Assembly: GCF_026342015.1 (NCBI RefSeq)
Contig: NZ_JAPENL010000002.1
Location: 1,307,001 to 1,371,000 of the forward strand
From: Micromonospora lupini
GTDB lineage: Bacteria; Actinomycetota; Actinomycetes; Mycobacteriales; Micromonosporaceae
Direction of reading: 5' to 3'
DNA: 64,000 bases
The notes below the pieces were generated by a model. It was not told where the DNA came from and made no database searches. It saw only the letters and a list, made by a program, of their open reading frames with translations. The first letter of the stretch is position 1. Every line of letters begins with the position of its first letter. This document shows positions 8,680-17,645 of the stretch, in pieces. The translations under genes were made by a program, and so were the position numbers.

Positions 8680-9684
8680 TTACCGCCGGTCCCCCGTCGA
8701 CGCGGTCCCCGATCGTGATCCCGTGCCCGTCCGGCGGGGGCGTTCGGTGGTCACCACCAGGGCCACCCCGGCGACGATGACCGCCCCGCCGAGCAGCACC
8801 CGCGGGGTGATCGGCTCGGCCACCAGCAGCGCCCCGAGCCCCACCGCGACCGCCGGGTTCACGTACGCGTACGTCGAGACCAGCGAGATCGGCGCGTTCT
8901 GCAGCAACCAGACGTACGCGGTGAAGGCCACCAGCGAGCCGGCCACCATGAGGTAGCCCAACGCCAGCCAGGACCGGGTGCTGACAGTCGTCGGATGGAA
9001 CTCGCCCAGCTCGCCCCGGGCGGCGGCGACGACGGCCAGCGCCAGCGCGCCGGCCAGCATCTCGTACACGGTCGCGACGAACGGATCGCCGGGCATCCGG
9101 ATCCGTCCCGACAGGAACGACCCGACCGACCACGTGACGGCTCCCGCCACCACTGTCAACGCCCCGACCAGCGGCACCGCGTCCGAGCTGCCGGCGGGCA
9201 GCACCAGCAGCACCAGCCCGACGAAGCCGAGCGTGACCCCGGCGAACGTCCAGACCCCGGGCCGGTCCCCGGTGGCGGAGCGCAGCAGCACCACGAGCAA
9301 CGGCACGGTCGCCACCAGCAGAGCCGCGATTCCGGACGGCACCGCCACCCCGGGCGGCCCGGACTCGGCGAGCACCACCAGGCCGTTGCCACCGGCGAGC
9401 AGGAGCACACCGACAAGCGCGGCGGACCCGAGTTGTCGACGCTGCACCCGAAGCGCGCCCGGCCCTCGGCGCAGGCGCAGCACCACCGCCAGCACCAGGC
9501 CGGCGACTGCGAACCGCAGGGCTGCCGACAGCAGCGACGGCAGCGTCTCCACAGCGACCCGGATGGCCAGATAGGTGGAGCCCCACAGCACGTAGACCAC
9601 GATCAACGCGGTCCAGACCAGGGTTGGCGCGGCGGCGGCGCGGCGGCCGGACAGGGCGGCGGCGCTCGGTGGAGATGAGCTCAT
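8680..9684 (-). CDS. EamA/DMT-superfamily transporter
   Basis: 334 residues with about ten predicted membrane helices in two repeated halves. The first half contains the EamA signature VLWGSTYLAIR near residue 33; the second half begins near TFAGVTLGFVGLVLL. Family members export amino acids or metabolites, and the substrate cannot be read from sequence. The N-terminal 20 residues are Ser/Ala-rich and cytoplasmic. It appears co-transcribed with the prepilin peptidase gene, without an obvious functional link, and is divergent from the LppU-like pair. Confidence 0.88.
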   Translation of the reverse strand: MSSSPPSAAALSGRRAAAAPTLVWTALIVVYVLWGSTYLAIRVAVETLPSLLSAALRFAVAGLVLAVVLRLRRGPGALRVQRRQLGSAALVGVLLLAGGNGLVVLAESGPPGVAVPSGIAALLVATVPLLVVLLRSATGDRPGVWTFAGVTLGFVGLVLLVLPAGSSDAVPLVGALTVVAGAVTWSVGSFLSGRIRMPGDPFVATVYEMLAGALALAVVAAARGELGEFHPTTVSTRSWLALGYLMVAGSLVAFTAYVWLLQNAPISLVSTYAYVNPAVAVGLGALLVAEPITPRVLLGGAVIVAGVALVVTTERPRRTGTGSRSGTASTGDRR

Positions 9685-9765
9685 CGGTGGACCACGCTAC
9701 GGTGACCTCGGAGTCGGCGTCGCGCATTGGTGGCCGGCCTCTCACCACATGTGCAGGAGGGCGGC

Positions 9766-10671
9766 ATGACGAACTACGGACCACCGGGTGAGGGCTTCCG
9801 AGGCCCGTGGCGTGGGCAGCGGCCCGACGAGACGCCCGGCCGGCCGCCGCAGCAGCCCTATCCGCCGAGCCCCGAGCCCTACCCGCCGACGGTGCAGTCC
9901 TACCCGCCTGCCCCGCAGGAGCGACAGGGGTCCTACGGCGACGGTCCGTACGGCGGCGCACCGGCCAGGCCCTACGGTGGCGGGCCCTCGTACGGCGGTG
10001 AGCGCGGGGCACCCTACGGGGCTGAGCCGTCCGGCGCCCCGTACGGCGGCGAGCCGGCCGTCGCGCCCTACGGCGCCGGACACTACGGCGGGGAGGCCGG
10101 GACGCCCTACGGTGGTGCGTACCGGCCGGCCGAGGCGAACCCTCCGTACGGCGGGGAGCCCTACCGGCCCGACGGCGGCCCGTACGGTGGCGAGCCCTCG
10201 CCCGGCCCGTCGAGGCGCGGCAAGGGCCCGCTGATCGCGGTGGTGGCCGTCGTGGTGCTGCTGGCGTTGGCCGGTGGCGGCGCGTACTGGTTCCTCGGCC
10301 GGTCCGACGACCCGGTCGCCCCGGTCGCCGCGCCGACCGGTTCGGCAGGTGTCGGGGAGCCCAGCGCGGACGTGACCGAGCCGGCCGAGCCGGTGCCGAG
10401 CGCCGCTGCGCCGGAGTCGTCGGCCGACCCGCGTTTCGTCAAGGTCGGCCAGTGTGTGCGTAACGACGGGGCGGCCGGCGGCAAGCCCAAGCTGCTGATC
10501 AGCGGCTGCACGGCGAAGTCGTACGAGGTGCTGCGGCGGATCGACGGCGCGACCAGCGGCGAACGCGACGCCGAGGCGAAGTGCGCCAAGGTCGAGGGCT
10601 ACACCAACTGGTACTTCTTCGACAGCGAGCTGGACACCCTCGACTTCGTCCTCTGCCTGAAGCAGCGCTGA
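9766..10671 (+). CDS. LppU/SCO3897-like single-pass protein with Pro/Gly/Tyr-rich N-terminus
   Basis: 301 residues. Residues 1-150 are a low-complexity cytoplasmic region built of repeated YGG and PYGGEP-like units. One membrane helix follows (about 155-180, LIAVVAVVVLLALAGGG), then a Ser/Pro/Ala linker and a small extracellular domain with four cysteines (CVRND, SGCTAKSYEVL, AKCAKVEGY, VLCLKQR) that probably form two disulfides. The cysteine spacing fits the LppU/SCO3897 family, whose function is unknown. The ATG at 9766 follows an AGGAGG ribosome site with good spacing. A paralogue follows directly, probably by tandem duplication. Confidence 0.8.
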   Translation: MTNYGPPGEGFRGPWRGQRPDETPGRPPQQPYPPSPEPYPPTVQSYPPAPQERQGSYGDGPYGGAPARPYGGGPSYGGERGAPYGAEPSGAPYGGEPAVAPYGAGHYGGEAGTPYGGAYRPAEANPPYGGEPYRPDGGPYGGEPSPGPSRRGKGPLIAVVAVVVLLALAGGGAYWFLGRSDDPVAPVAAPTGSAGVGEPSADVTEPAEPVPSAAAPESSADPRFVKVGQCVRNDGAAGGKPKLLISGCTAKSYEVLRRIDGATSGERDAEAKCAKVEGYTNWYFFDSELDTLDFVLCLKQR

Positions 10672-10692
10672 CCACCCACCCCTGGGGATGAG

Positions 10693-11496
10693 ATGACGAC
10701 CTACGGATCATCGGGTTCCGGGCAGCCGGACGACCCGTACCAGCCCCCGCCCGTCGGCCCCGACGGCCCGTCCCCGGTCGACCCGACGGTCCCCCAGTGG
10801 GGTCCGCCGCAGCCGCCACAGCCGCCGCAGTGGGGTCCGCCGCCGCAGGCCCCGCAGTGGGGCCCGCCGCCGCAGCCGGCGCAGTGGGGTCCGCCGCAGC
10901 AGCCCTCGGAGTGGGACGCGCCACCGGGGCCGTTCCCGCCCGCCGGACCCACCCCCGGCCAGCCGGGGGCGCCGTGGTCCCCGCAGGCGCCGGGCGGGTA
11001 CGGCATGCCACCGGCTCCACCGGTACCCGGCGCGTACGGCATGCCACCGGCTCCGCCGGCGAAGAGGAGCGGCGGGAAGATCGCCCTCATCGTCGTGCTT
11101 GTGGTGCTGCTCCTGGTCTGCCCCTGCCTCGGCCTCGTCGGCTGGGCGGTGTGGAAGGCGGCCGACAACAGCAGTGACTCTGCCGCGCCCACCCCGTCGC
11201 TGAGCGCACCCGTCGTCCCGCCGGTCCTGCCCAGCGACCTTCCGAGCCCCAACCTGCCGTCCCCGGACGAGGAGGAGTTCGCCAAGGGTGACTGCGTGGT
11301 CAACGACGGCAGCGAGGACGACGCGGACCTGCGCAAGGTGCCGTGCGGCCCGAACACCTACCAGGTGCTGCTGCGCATCCCGGCGACCACCGACGGGGAC
11401 CGGTGCAAGACGCTCGCGCCGCAGGCGACCGCGAACTACGTGCACGACAACACGATCGACGTGCTCGACTACGTGCTCTGCCTGAAGAAGCGGTAG
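10693..11496 (+). CDS. LppU/SCO3897-like paralogue, Pro/Gln/Trp-rich N-terminus
   Basis: 267 residues with the same plan as the upstream gene. A Pro/Gly/Gln-rich N-terminal region with repeated PQWGPP units (about 30-75) leads to a membrane helix (about 130-155, ending in a CPCLGLVGW-like motif), a Ser/Pro linker and a C-terminal four-cysteine domain (CVVNDG, VPCGPNTYQVL, RCKTL, VLCLKKR). The two C-terminal domains are clearly homologous, while the N-terminal repeats have diverged. It starts 21 bases after the first copy and is followed by a strong terminator, so the pair is one operon. Function unknown. Confidence 0.8.
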   Translation: MTTYGSSGSGQPDDPYQPPPVGPDGPSPVDPTVPQWGPPQPPQPPQWGPPPQAPQWGPPPQPAQWGPPQQPSEWDAPPGPFPPAGPTPGQPGAPWSPQAPGGYGMPPAPPVPGAYGMPPAPPAKRSGGKIALIVVLVVLLLVCPCLGLVGWAVWKAADNSSDSAAPTPSLSAPVVPPVLPSDLPSPNLPSPDEEEFAKGDCVVNDGSEDDADLRKVPCGPNTYQVLLRIPATTDGDRCKTLAPQATANYVHDNTIDVLDYVLCLKKR

Positions 11497-11506
11497 TCGC
11501 TTCCGC

Positions 11507-11548
11507 AAACTAGGGCTGTCTAGCGTCCACGCTAGACAGCCCTAGTTT
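11507..11548 (+). terminator. Intrinsic terminator with perfect 20-bp stem
   Basis: Arms 11507-11526 and 11529-11548 are perfectly complementary around a two-base loop, and the 3' arm runs into tttt. It directly follows the LppU-like operon. The core (ctagggctgtctagcg) is far more AT-balanced than neighbouring DNA. Confidence 0.85.
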
Positions 11549-11591
11549 TGTGTCGACTGCTGCAACCCGCCGATAGCCCCATCTATCCATA

Positions 11592-11609
11592 TCTAGCTTC
11601 GCAGCTAGA
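11592..11609. promoter_or_regulatory. Small inverted repeat upstream of AAA ATPase
   Basis: tctagct-tcgc-agctaga, with 7-bp arms, lies 21 bases before the GTG start of the ATPase gene in a locally AT-rich segment. It could be an operator or a 5'-UTR hairpin. No regulator is implied by the neighbours. Confidence 0.35.
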
Positions 11610-11630
11610 GGGCCCGATATTCTGCGATGC

Positions 11631-12872
11631 GTGGATCCGGTCCGCAACCCGTACGCCCCGGGCGCCGGCCAGCGCCCGCCCGAACTCGCCGGGCGGGGGC
11701 GGGAACTGGACGTCTTCGACATCGTGCTGGAGCGCATCGCCCGTGGTCGGCCCGAGCGCAGCCTCATGCTCACCGGCCTGCGCGGCGTCGGCAAGACCGT
11801 CCTGCTCAACACCCTGCGGTCCCAGGCGATCAATCGACTCTGGGGCAGCGGCAAGATCGAGGCCCGCCCGGACCAGTCACTGCGCCGCCCGGTCGCCGCG
11901 GCGTTGCACATGGCGGTCCGTGAACTCGCCCCCCGGCACCGCGCCCCGGACCGGATCGACGCCTTCCTCGGGGTGCTCAAGGCGTTCGCCCAGCGGTCCG
12001 CGCCCACCGGCCGCGCCGGCGCTCCGTCGAAGCTGCGCGACCGCTGGCAACCCGGCATCGACGTGCCCGCCGCGAGTGGCCGGGCCGACTCCGGCGACAT
12101 CGAGATCGACCTGGTCGAGCTGTTCAGCGACGCCGCCGCCGTGGCCAGCGATGTGGGCACCGGCATTGCGGTCTTCATCGACGAGATGCAGGACGTGGGG
12201 CCGGAGGACGTCTCGGCTCTCTGCGCCGCCTGCCACGAGCTGTCCCAGATCGGTGCGCCGCTGATCGTCGTCGGCGCCGGGCTGCCACACCTACCGGCCG
12301 TGCTGAGCGCCGCCAAGTCGTACTCGGAGCGGCTCTTCCGCTACCAGCGCATCGACCGGCTCGACCGGATCGCCGCCGACCAGGCGCTCTGCGCGCCGGC
12401 CGAGCGCGAGGAGGTGGAGTACGAGCAGAAGGCGCTCGACCTGCTCTACGAGAAGTCCGGCGGCTACCCGTACTTCGTCCAGGCGTACGGCAAGGCGACC
12501 TGGGATCATGCGCCGCGGTCGCCGATCACCGCCGCCGACGTCCGGGTCGCCGCCCCGGAGGCCGAGGCCGAGCTGGCGGTCGGCTTCTTCGGCTCCCGGT
12601 TCGAGCGAGCCACCCCGGCCGAGCGCGAGTACATGCGGGTGATGGCCACGCTGTCCCTGGTGGAGGGCGAGTCCGGCGGCGCGGTCCGGGACGACATGGA
12701 CGCCGCCGTGCCCACCGCCGAGATCGCCCGTGCCCTCGGCCGGAAGCCGGCCAGCCTCTCCCCGGCCCGGGACGCGCTGATCAAGAAGGGGCTCATCTAC
12801 TCGGGCGAGCGGGGCACGGTGGCCTTCACCGTTCCGCACTTCGGCCGGTACCTACGCACGCAGCCAACCTGA
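11631..12872 (+). CDS. AAA+ ATP-binding protein (ORC/STAND-like) with C-terminal winged helix
   Basis: 413 residues. The opening is NPYAPGAGQRPPELAGR, then Walker A LTGLRGVGKT (about 48-57) and Walker B VFIDEMQDV (about 179-187), with a sensor-1-like VVGAGLPHLP. The C-terminal 100 residues look like a winged-helix module (PTAEIARALGRKPASLSPARDALIKKGLI). The architecture resembles Orc1/Cdc6-type or archaeal-type STAND ATPases that bind DNA. This family is widespread in actinobacteria with no assigned function. It stands alone behind a terminator and converges with the GNAT gene. GTG start. Confidence 0.82.
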   Translation: MDPVRNPYAPGAGQRPPELAGRGRELDVFDIVLERIARGRPERSLMLTGLRGVGKTVLLNTLRSQAINRLWGSGKIEARPDQSLRRPVAAALHMAVRELAPRHRAPDRIDAFLGVLKAFAQRSAPTGRAGAPSKLRDRWQPGIDVPAASGRADSGDIEIDLVELFSDAAAVASDVGTGIAVFIDEMQDVGPEDVSALCAACHELSQIGAPLIVVGAGLPHLPAVLSAAKSYSERLFRYQRIDRLDRIAADQALCAPAEREEVEYEQKALDLLYEKSGGYPYFVQAYGKATWDHAPRSPITAADVRVAAPEAEAELAVGFFGSRFERATPAEREYMRVMATLSLVEGESGGAVRDDMDAAVPTAEIARALGRKPASLSPARDALIKKGLIYSGERGTVAFTVPHFGRYLRTQPT

Positions 12873-12892
12873 GCGCCGCGCCCGCCGACGTT

Positions 12893-13441
12893 TCAGACCC
12901 TGGACCAGGGTGCCGGGAAGACCACCTCGCCACGCGGCGGTGGCCCCTCCTCGCTGGTGGACGGCGGCAGCACCAGCGCCTGCCAGGGCTCCCCGAGCCC
13001 GGCCCACGGGCTGGTCAGACCCAGCTCGGTGGCCGGCCCGAAGCCGAAGCGGCGGTAGAAGGCCGGGTCACCGAGGACCACGACGAGTCGCTCGCCCAGC
13101 TCGGTGGCGGCGTCCAGGGCGGCCTGCACCACCGCGCTGCCATGACCGACCCGCTGCCGGTGCGGCGCGACCGCCACCGGACCGAGCGTCAGGGCCGGTG
13201 CGACGGCACCTCCATCGGGTCGCACCCGCACCCGGGTGAGCAGCGAGTATCCGACTACCTCACCGCCGTACTCGGCGACCATGGCCAGCTCGGACACCCA
13301 GGCGTCGGTGCCGCGCAGGTCGTCGACCAGCTCCACCTCCGGCGGCGTCTGCACCTCCGGGCGGGCGAAAGCCGAGGCCAGCACCCGACGCACCGGGCCG
13401 GTGTCGGCCGGGCCTTCGGGGCGGAGCCGCAGCGTCGTCAC
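12893..13441 (-). CDS. GNAT family N-acetyltransferase (YhbS-like)
   Basis: 182 residues from a GTG at 13441. The acetyl-CoA pocket is read as LGPVAVAPHRQRVGHGSAVV, followed by the YhbS-like signature VLGDPAFYRRFGFGPA. The substrate is unknown. A longer in-frame start at 13549 exists, but its extra 36 residues look unlike a GNAT N-terminus. It is divergent from the DoxX gene and ends 20 bases from the convergent ATPase gene. Confidence 0.87.
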   Translation of the reverse strand: MTTLRLRPEGPADTGPVRRVLASAFARPEVQTPPEVELVDDLRGTDAWVSELAMVAEYGGEVVGYSLLTRVRVRPDGGAVAPALTLGPVAVAPHRQRVGHGSAVVQAALDAATELGERLVVVLGDPAFYRRFGFGPATELGLTSPWAGLGEPWQALVLPPSTSEEGPPPRGEVVFPAPWSRV

Positions 13442-13575
13442 CCGCGCGACGTTACCCGTGACGGGCCGTCCATCAGCGATGGTCGCTCGAATCGGCGTGG
13501 CGCACGTGCACACCGACCGATCCGGATCCGGCGGTTGCCGGGGTAGCAAACGCCGCGACGGGGTATGACTGATCC

Positions 13576-14121
13576 ATGACGCCCGTACGCTCCCTCGCCC
13601 GCGCCATGCTGAGCGGCATCTTCGTGGTCAGCGGGTATCGCAACCTCCGCAACCCCGGCCGGCTCACCGTGGCCGCCAAACCGGTGACCGACAAGGTCGC
13701 GCCGATGCTGAAGATGGCGCACCCGAACTTCCCCACCGAGACCGAGACGTTGATCCGGCTCAACGCGGCGGTGCAGGTCGGTGCCGGGCTGATGCTGGCC
13801 ACCGGACGGTTCAGCCGGCCCGCCGCGCTGATCCTCGCCGGCACGCTGGTGCCGGTGACCGTCGCCGGGCATCCGTTCTGGAACAACGACGACCCCATCG
13901 CCAAGAACAACAACGAGATCCACACCCTGAAGAATCTCGGGCTCTTCGGCGGTCTCCTGCTCGCCGCCGCCGACAACGGTGGCAAGCCGGGTATCCGCTG
14001 GCGTACGGGCCACCGCATCGGCCACTCTCGACGTTCCGTGCAGCGCGCCGTCCGCACCGCCCGCCGCGAGGCCCGGATCGCCGTCCGGTCAGCGGCCACC
14101 GCACGTCGACTCCCCGGCTGA
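13576..14121 (+). CDS. DoxX family membrane protein
   Basis: 181 residues. Three to four hydrophobic segments (about 5-20, 60-80, 82-98 and 118-135) surround the typical DoxX pieces FVVSGYRNLRNP, VQVGAGLMLATGRF and AGHPFW. The C-terminal 45 residues are Arg/Ala-rich and probably cytoplasmic. DoxX-like proteins are implicated in redox or thiol homeostasis at the membrane. No oxidoreductase neighbour is present to refine this. Confidence 0.85.
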   Translation: MTPVRSLARAMLSGIFVVSGYRNLRNPGRLTVAAKPVTDKVAPMLKMAHPNFPTETETLIRLNAAVQVGAGLMLATGRFSRPAALILAGTLVPVTVAGHPFWNNDDPIAKNNNEIHTLKNLGLFGGLLLAAADNGGKPGIRWRTGHRIGHSRRSVQRAVRTARREARIAVRSAATARRLPG

Positions 14122-14336
14122 CCTGCGTCTATCTGCTTCGGTGTCACCCCCACCCCCCGCTAAGGCCACGAATTACCTGAACCACCCGGTAGGCGTTAAC
14201 GCGGTGGAAATGTCAAAAACATGTGTGGGATCGGACACGGTCGCATAACGCGGGAGGCACTGACGTGAGGCGCCGTTCTAGGCTCCGTGCAGGACCTGGA
14301 CGGGTAGGACGACCTTGGTACGGGGGTGGCCACGCC

Positions 14337-15782
14337 ATGCCGACGGCTGTCGGTAGACGGGCGGACCGCCTCGCCCCAGTTCAACGCATGACGCGGGGGA
14401 TCGATCGCAGGAACGTCGTACGGGGTGCCATCGTGGCCGCCGTCGCCTACGCCGCATGGCTCGCCATCGGTGAGTTCGGGCGACCGTACAACTTCTTCGA
14501 TATGAAGATCTACCATGGTGCGGTGGCGTGGTGGGCGAGCGGTCACGAGCTGTACGAGTTCATCGCGCCCGGCACCACCCTGGGCTTCACCTACCCGCCC
14601 TTCGCCGGGCTCGTCATGCTGCCCATGGCGCAGCTGCCGATCGAGGCGGCGGGAATGGTCAACGCCCTCGCCAGCATCGCGGCGTTGACACTGGTGCTGG
14701 CCGGGCTGCTCCGCCCCATCGTGGACCGGCTGGCCTGGCCACTGTGGTTCACGGTGGCCCTGGCGGTGCCGCTCGCGCTCGCCATCGAGCCCAGCCGGGA
14801 GACGCTTGGCTACGGCCAGGTCAACCTCCTGCTGTTCGCACTGATCATGGCGGATCTGATCGGCCTGCGCTGGCGCTCGCGCCGGGGCACCCACTACGCG
14901 GCGACCGACGGCCCGCTGCTGCGCTTCGTCTACGGTGGCGCCTGGGCGGGCGCCGGAATCGGCCTGGCCACGGCGGTGAAGCTCACTCCGGCGTTGTTCA
15001 TCGCCTACCTGCTGATCACCCGCCAGTGGCGGGTGGCGGCCACCGCGATCGGCACCACCATCGGCGTGACGATCGGGACCTTCGCGATCGTCGGCGACGA
15101 GTCGCGGACGTACTTCGGCAGCGTGCTCTGGCAGACCGAGCGGGTCGGCGCGGCCGACATGACGCCTAACCAGTCGCTCGCCGGCCTGCTCGCCCGGCTG
15201 TACGACTCGATCGAGACTCCCGGGCTGCTCTGGCTCGCCTTCTCGGTGCTGATCCTGGCGGTGGGTCTGTCCCGTGCGGCCAGTTCACGCGCCGACGGTG
15301 ACGAGCTGACCGCGTTCACGCTGGTCGGGCTGACCGCCAACGTGATCAGCCCGATCTCCTGGACGCACCACCTCGTCTGGGTGATCCCGGCGATCATCGT
15401 GCTGGCCGACGCCGCAGTCCGGCGACGGGAGGCGAGCAGGAGTCTGGGGCAGCGCACCGGCCAGGGCAGCGCATTCGGTGGTCTGAGCGGGCTCAGCGGT
15501 CTTCGCCCGCCGATCTGGTATCCCACCTTGACCGGGTTCCGGCACGGCGTCGCCGCCCTCGGCCTCTATCTGCTCTTCCTGATCTCCCCCATCTGGCCGT
15601 ACGAGCACCAACTGCCGGAGGTGTCGCACTACCAGGACGGTCTGTTCGGGGCGCTTATGGAGAACTCGCTGGCACTCGCCCTGATCGTGCTGGTCGCGGC
15701 GCTGCCCTGGCGCCCCGGCGCCGAGCCGGCGTTCTACGGCGAACGGCTCGCCCGAGCCGTGGTGGTCAACGGCCGCCGCTGA
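14337..15782 (+). CDS. GT87-like (DUF2029) polyprenol-phosphate-mannose-type glycosyltransferase
   Basis: About 481 residues, with ten or more membrane helices. The N-terminal extracellular loop has NFFDMKIYHGAVAWWASG and then FTYPPFAGL, the Asp-containing loop and YPP motif typical of GT-C/GT87 mannosyltransferases related to PimE. Such enzymes use polyprenyl-phosphate mannose outside the membrane to build lipomannan or related glycans; the acceptor here is unknown. Possible starts are ATG 14337 (chosen; a GGGGGTGG site lies upstream) and GTG 14265 (behind GGGAGG). It converges with moaE, four bases away. Confidence 0.82.
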   Translation: MPTAVGRRADRLAPVQRMTRGIDRRNVVRGAIVAAVAYAAWLAIGEFGRPYNFFDMKIYHGAVAWWASGHELYEFIAPGTTLGFTYPPFAGLVMLPMAQLPIEAAGMVNALASIAALTLVLAGLLRPIVDRLAWPLWFTVALAVPLALAIEPSRETLGYGQVNLLLFALIMADLIGLRWRSRRGTHYAATDGPLLRFVYGGAWAGAGIGLATAVKLTPALFIAYLLITRQWRVAATAIGTTIGVTIGTFAIVGDESRTYFGSVLWQTERVGAADMTPNQSLAGLLARLYDSIETPGLLWLAFSVLILAVGLSRAASSRADGDELTAFTLVGLTANVISPISWTHHLVWVIPAIIVLADAAVRRREASRSLGQRTGQGSAFGGLSGLSGLRPPIWYPTLTGFRHGVAALGLYLLFLISPIWPYEHQLPEVSHYQDGLFGALMENSLALALIVLVAALPWRPGAEPAFYGERLARAVVVNGRR

Positions 15783-15786
15783 ACGG

Positions 15787-16215
15787 TCAGGGACAGTTGA
15801 CCCATTCCTCGCCACCGTCGGCGAAGACCTGGCGCTTCCAGATCGGCAACCGGGCCTTGGCCTCGTCGACGAGCCGGGCACAGGCGGCGAAGGCCGCGGC
15901 GCGGTGGGCCGTGCTCACCGCGGCGACAAGCGCCACGTCCCCGATGGCCAACGGCCCGACCCGGTGCGAGACCGCCACCGCGTAGACGTCAGGATCGGCG
16001 GCGATCTCGTCGGCCACCTCGCGCAGCACCTGCGCGGCGCTCGGGTGCCCCTCGTACTCCAGGCTCACCACCTGACGCCCGTGGTCGTGGTCGCGCACGA
16101 CGCCCTTGAAGGAGACGACAGCCCCGGCCCGCCTGTCGGCGACCGCCGCCTCGTGCGCGGCGAGGTCGAGGGGCTGGTCGGTGACCTCGACGACGGTGAT
16201 CGTCGGCGCGGTCAC
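15787..16215 (-). CDS. moaE: Molybdopterin synthase catalytic subunit MoaE
   Basis: 142 residues. Hallmarks are AGAVVSFKGVVRDHDHG near residue 30, EYEGHP, and the C-terminal catalytic block EAKARLPIWKRQ with its conserved lysines. MoaE with thiocarboxylated MoaD converts cyclic pyranopterin phosphate to molybdopterin. The GTG start overlaps the moeA stop as GTGA, so it is translationally coupled and last in the moaC-mog-moeA-moaE cluster. Confidence 0.95.
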   Translation of the reverse strand: MTAPTITVVEVTDQPLDLAAHEAAVADRRAGAVVSFKGVVRDHDHGRQVVSLEYEGHPSAAQVLREVADEIAADPDVYAVAVSHRVGPLAIGDVALVAAVSTAHRAAAFAACARLVDEAKARLPIWKRQVFADGGEEWVNCP

Positions 16216-17468
16216 GACGCCCGCTCCCCGGACAGCAGCGGCAACGGGACGATCGGCACCCGGTCGCCCGGGCCTCCGTTGGTGCCCGGTCGGATGACGG
16301 CGAACCCGTCGGCGCCCGCGAGACCACGCAGCATCGCCGAACCCACGTGCCGCACCGGGTACGCCGTGCCGGCGGCACGGTCCAGTCGGACCAACGCCAG
16401 ATGGGTGTGGTCGCCGCGCCCCGGCACCGCCTCGGCAAGCGTGGCCTGGGGCAACACCGGCATCGAGCGACCCTGGAGCCCGGCGAGCAGCGGCGCGACA
16501 AGTGACACCAGCGCGACGATGGCGGACTGCGGGTTGCCCGGCAGGCCGGCGACGAACCGGACCCGGCCGTCGTGATCGGCCAGCCGGGCGAGCAACATCG
16601 GGAAGCCCGGGCGGACCGCCACCGTGTTGACCACGTAGTCCGCGCCCAACGCCTCCAGGGTCGGGTGCAGGTGGTCGACCGGGCCGTGCATCGTGCCGCC
16701 GGTGGTGCAGACCAGGTCGGCGTTGGTGAGCGCCGCGCGCACCGCCGCCACGTGTGCGGGCAGCGTGTCGGCCACCGGGCCCACCACGTCCGACGGGCGG
16801 ACGTGGCAGCCGTACCGGCGCAGCCACGCGGGCACAGCCGGGCCCAGCGCGTCGCGCACGCGGCCCGCCCCGGGCGGACCGGCCGTGAGCAACTCGTCAC
16901 CGAACACCAGCAACGCGGCGCGCGGCGCCCGCCGGACCCGCAGCGTGTCGTGCCCGCAGGAGGCGGCCAGGCCGATCACCGCCGGGTCGATCGGCGTGCC
17001 GACAGGCAGAAGTTCCTCATCGGCGTACGCCTCCTCGCCCGGCTGCCGCCACTCAGGCGTCGGCCGGGGCGTGCCGCTGACCAGGCCGCCCGTGACTGTG
17101 GACTCCTCGATGCGCAGCACAGCGGTGGCGCCCTCGGGCACCATCGCGCCGGTCGCGATCTCGACTGTCGTGCCGTCCTCGGCGAGTGGCGCCGGGGTGT
17201 TGCCGGCCAACACCCGCCCGACGACGCGCCACGGCCCGGTGCCGCGGACCGCCCAGCCGTCCACGCTGGAGGTGGGGAACGCGGGCAGGTCGGTGCGGGT
17301 GGTCAGCGGCTCGGCCAGGGTCAGCCCGTCGGTGTCGACAAGCGGCCGCGCGACGGCAGGCAGCGCGGCGGCCAGACCCACCGCGTACACCCGGGACCGC
17401 GCCTCCTCCCACCCTGCCGGCGGGGGCGCGGCGACCCGGTCCGCGGTCGGTGCGGTTTCCGTGCTCAC
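16212..17468 (-). CDS. moeA: Molybdopterin molybdenumtransferase MoeA (divergent)
   Basis: 418 residues. The N-terminal region has TSSVDGWAVRG, the middle has GAMVPEGATAVLRIEE, and the MPT-binding domain carries LLVFGDELL, VCTTGGTMHG and GLPGNPQSA. In typical MoeA the third motif is TSGGVSxG; here it reads TTGGTMHG, a notable divergence in the loop. MoeA inserts molybdate into adenylated molybdopterin made by Mog. The start is GTG. The minisatellite downstream of mog lies just upstream of this gene. Confidence 0.9.
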   Translation of the reverse strand: MSTETAPTADRVAAPPPAGWEEARSRVYAVGLAAALPAVARPLVDTDGLTLAEPLTTRTDLPAFPTSSVDGWAVRGTGPWRVVGRVLAGNTPAPLAEDGTTVEIATGAMVPEGATAVLRIEESTVTGGLVSGTPRPTPEWRQPGEEAYADEELLPVGTPIDPAVIGLAASCGHDTLRVRRAPRAALLVFGDELLTAGPPGAGRVRDALGPAVPAWLRRYGCHVRPSDVVGPVADTLPAHVAAVRAALTNADLVCTTGGTMHGPVDHLHPTLEALGADYVVNTVAVRPGFPMLLARLADHDGRVRFVAGLPGNPQSAIVALVSLVAPLLAGLQGRSMPVLPQATLAEAVPGRGDHTHLALVRLDRAAGTAYPVRHVGSAMLRGLAGADGFAVIRPGTNGGPGDRVPIVPLPLLSGERAS

Positions 17469-17513
17469 CTACCGAGCCTATCGGGACGGACCGACGCCCG
17501 CCGGGCCTGGGCG

Positions 17514-17645
17514 CGGACCGGCGGGTGGTCGCCGGCGCGGACCGATCAGTGGTCGCCGCGGACCGGCAGGTGGTCGCCGCGGACCGGCAGGTGGTCGCCG
17601 CGGACCGGCAGGTGGTCGCCGCGGACCGATCAGTGGTCGCCGCCG
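17514..17645. repeat. 21/24-bp minisatellite spanning the mog stop codon
   Basis: Six direct copies of a cggaccggcaggtggtcgcc-like unit begin at 17514, 17538, 17559, 17580, 17601 and 17622. The spacings are 24, 21, 21, 21 and 21 bases, all multiples of three. Two copies carry gatcag instead of ggcagg, which puts a TGA into the mog reading frame; the copy nearest mog supplies its stop codon. The array lies between mog and moeA. Confidence 0.9.

Noticed and set aside
17514..17645. Possible CRISPR array
   Set aside because: The units are contiguous with almost no spacer sequence, and no cas genes are near. It is a minisatellite.
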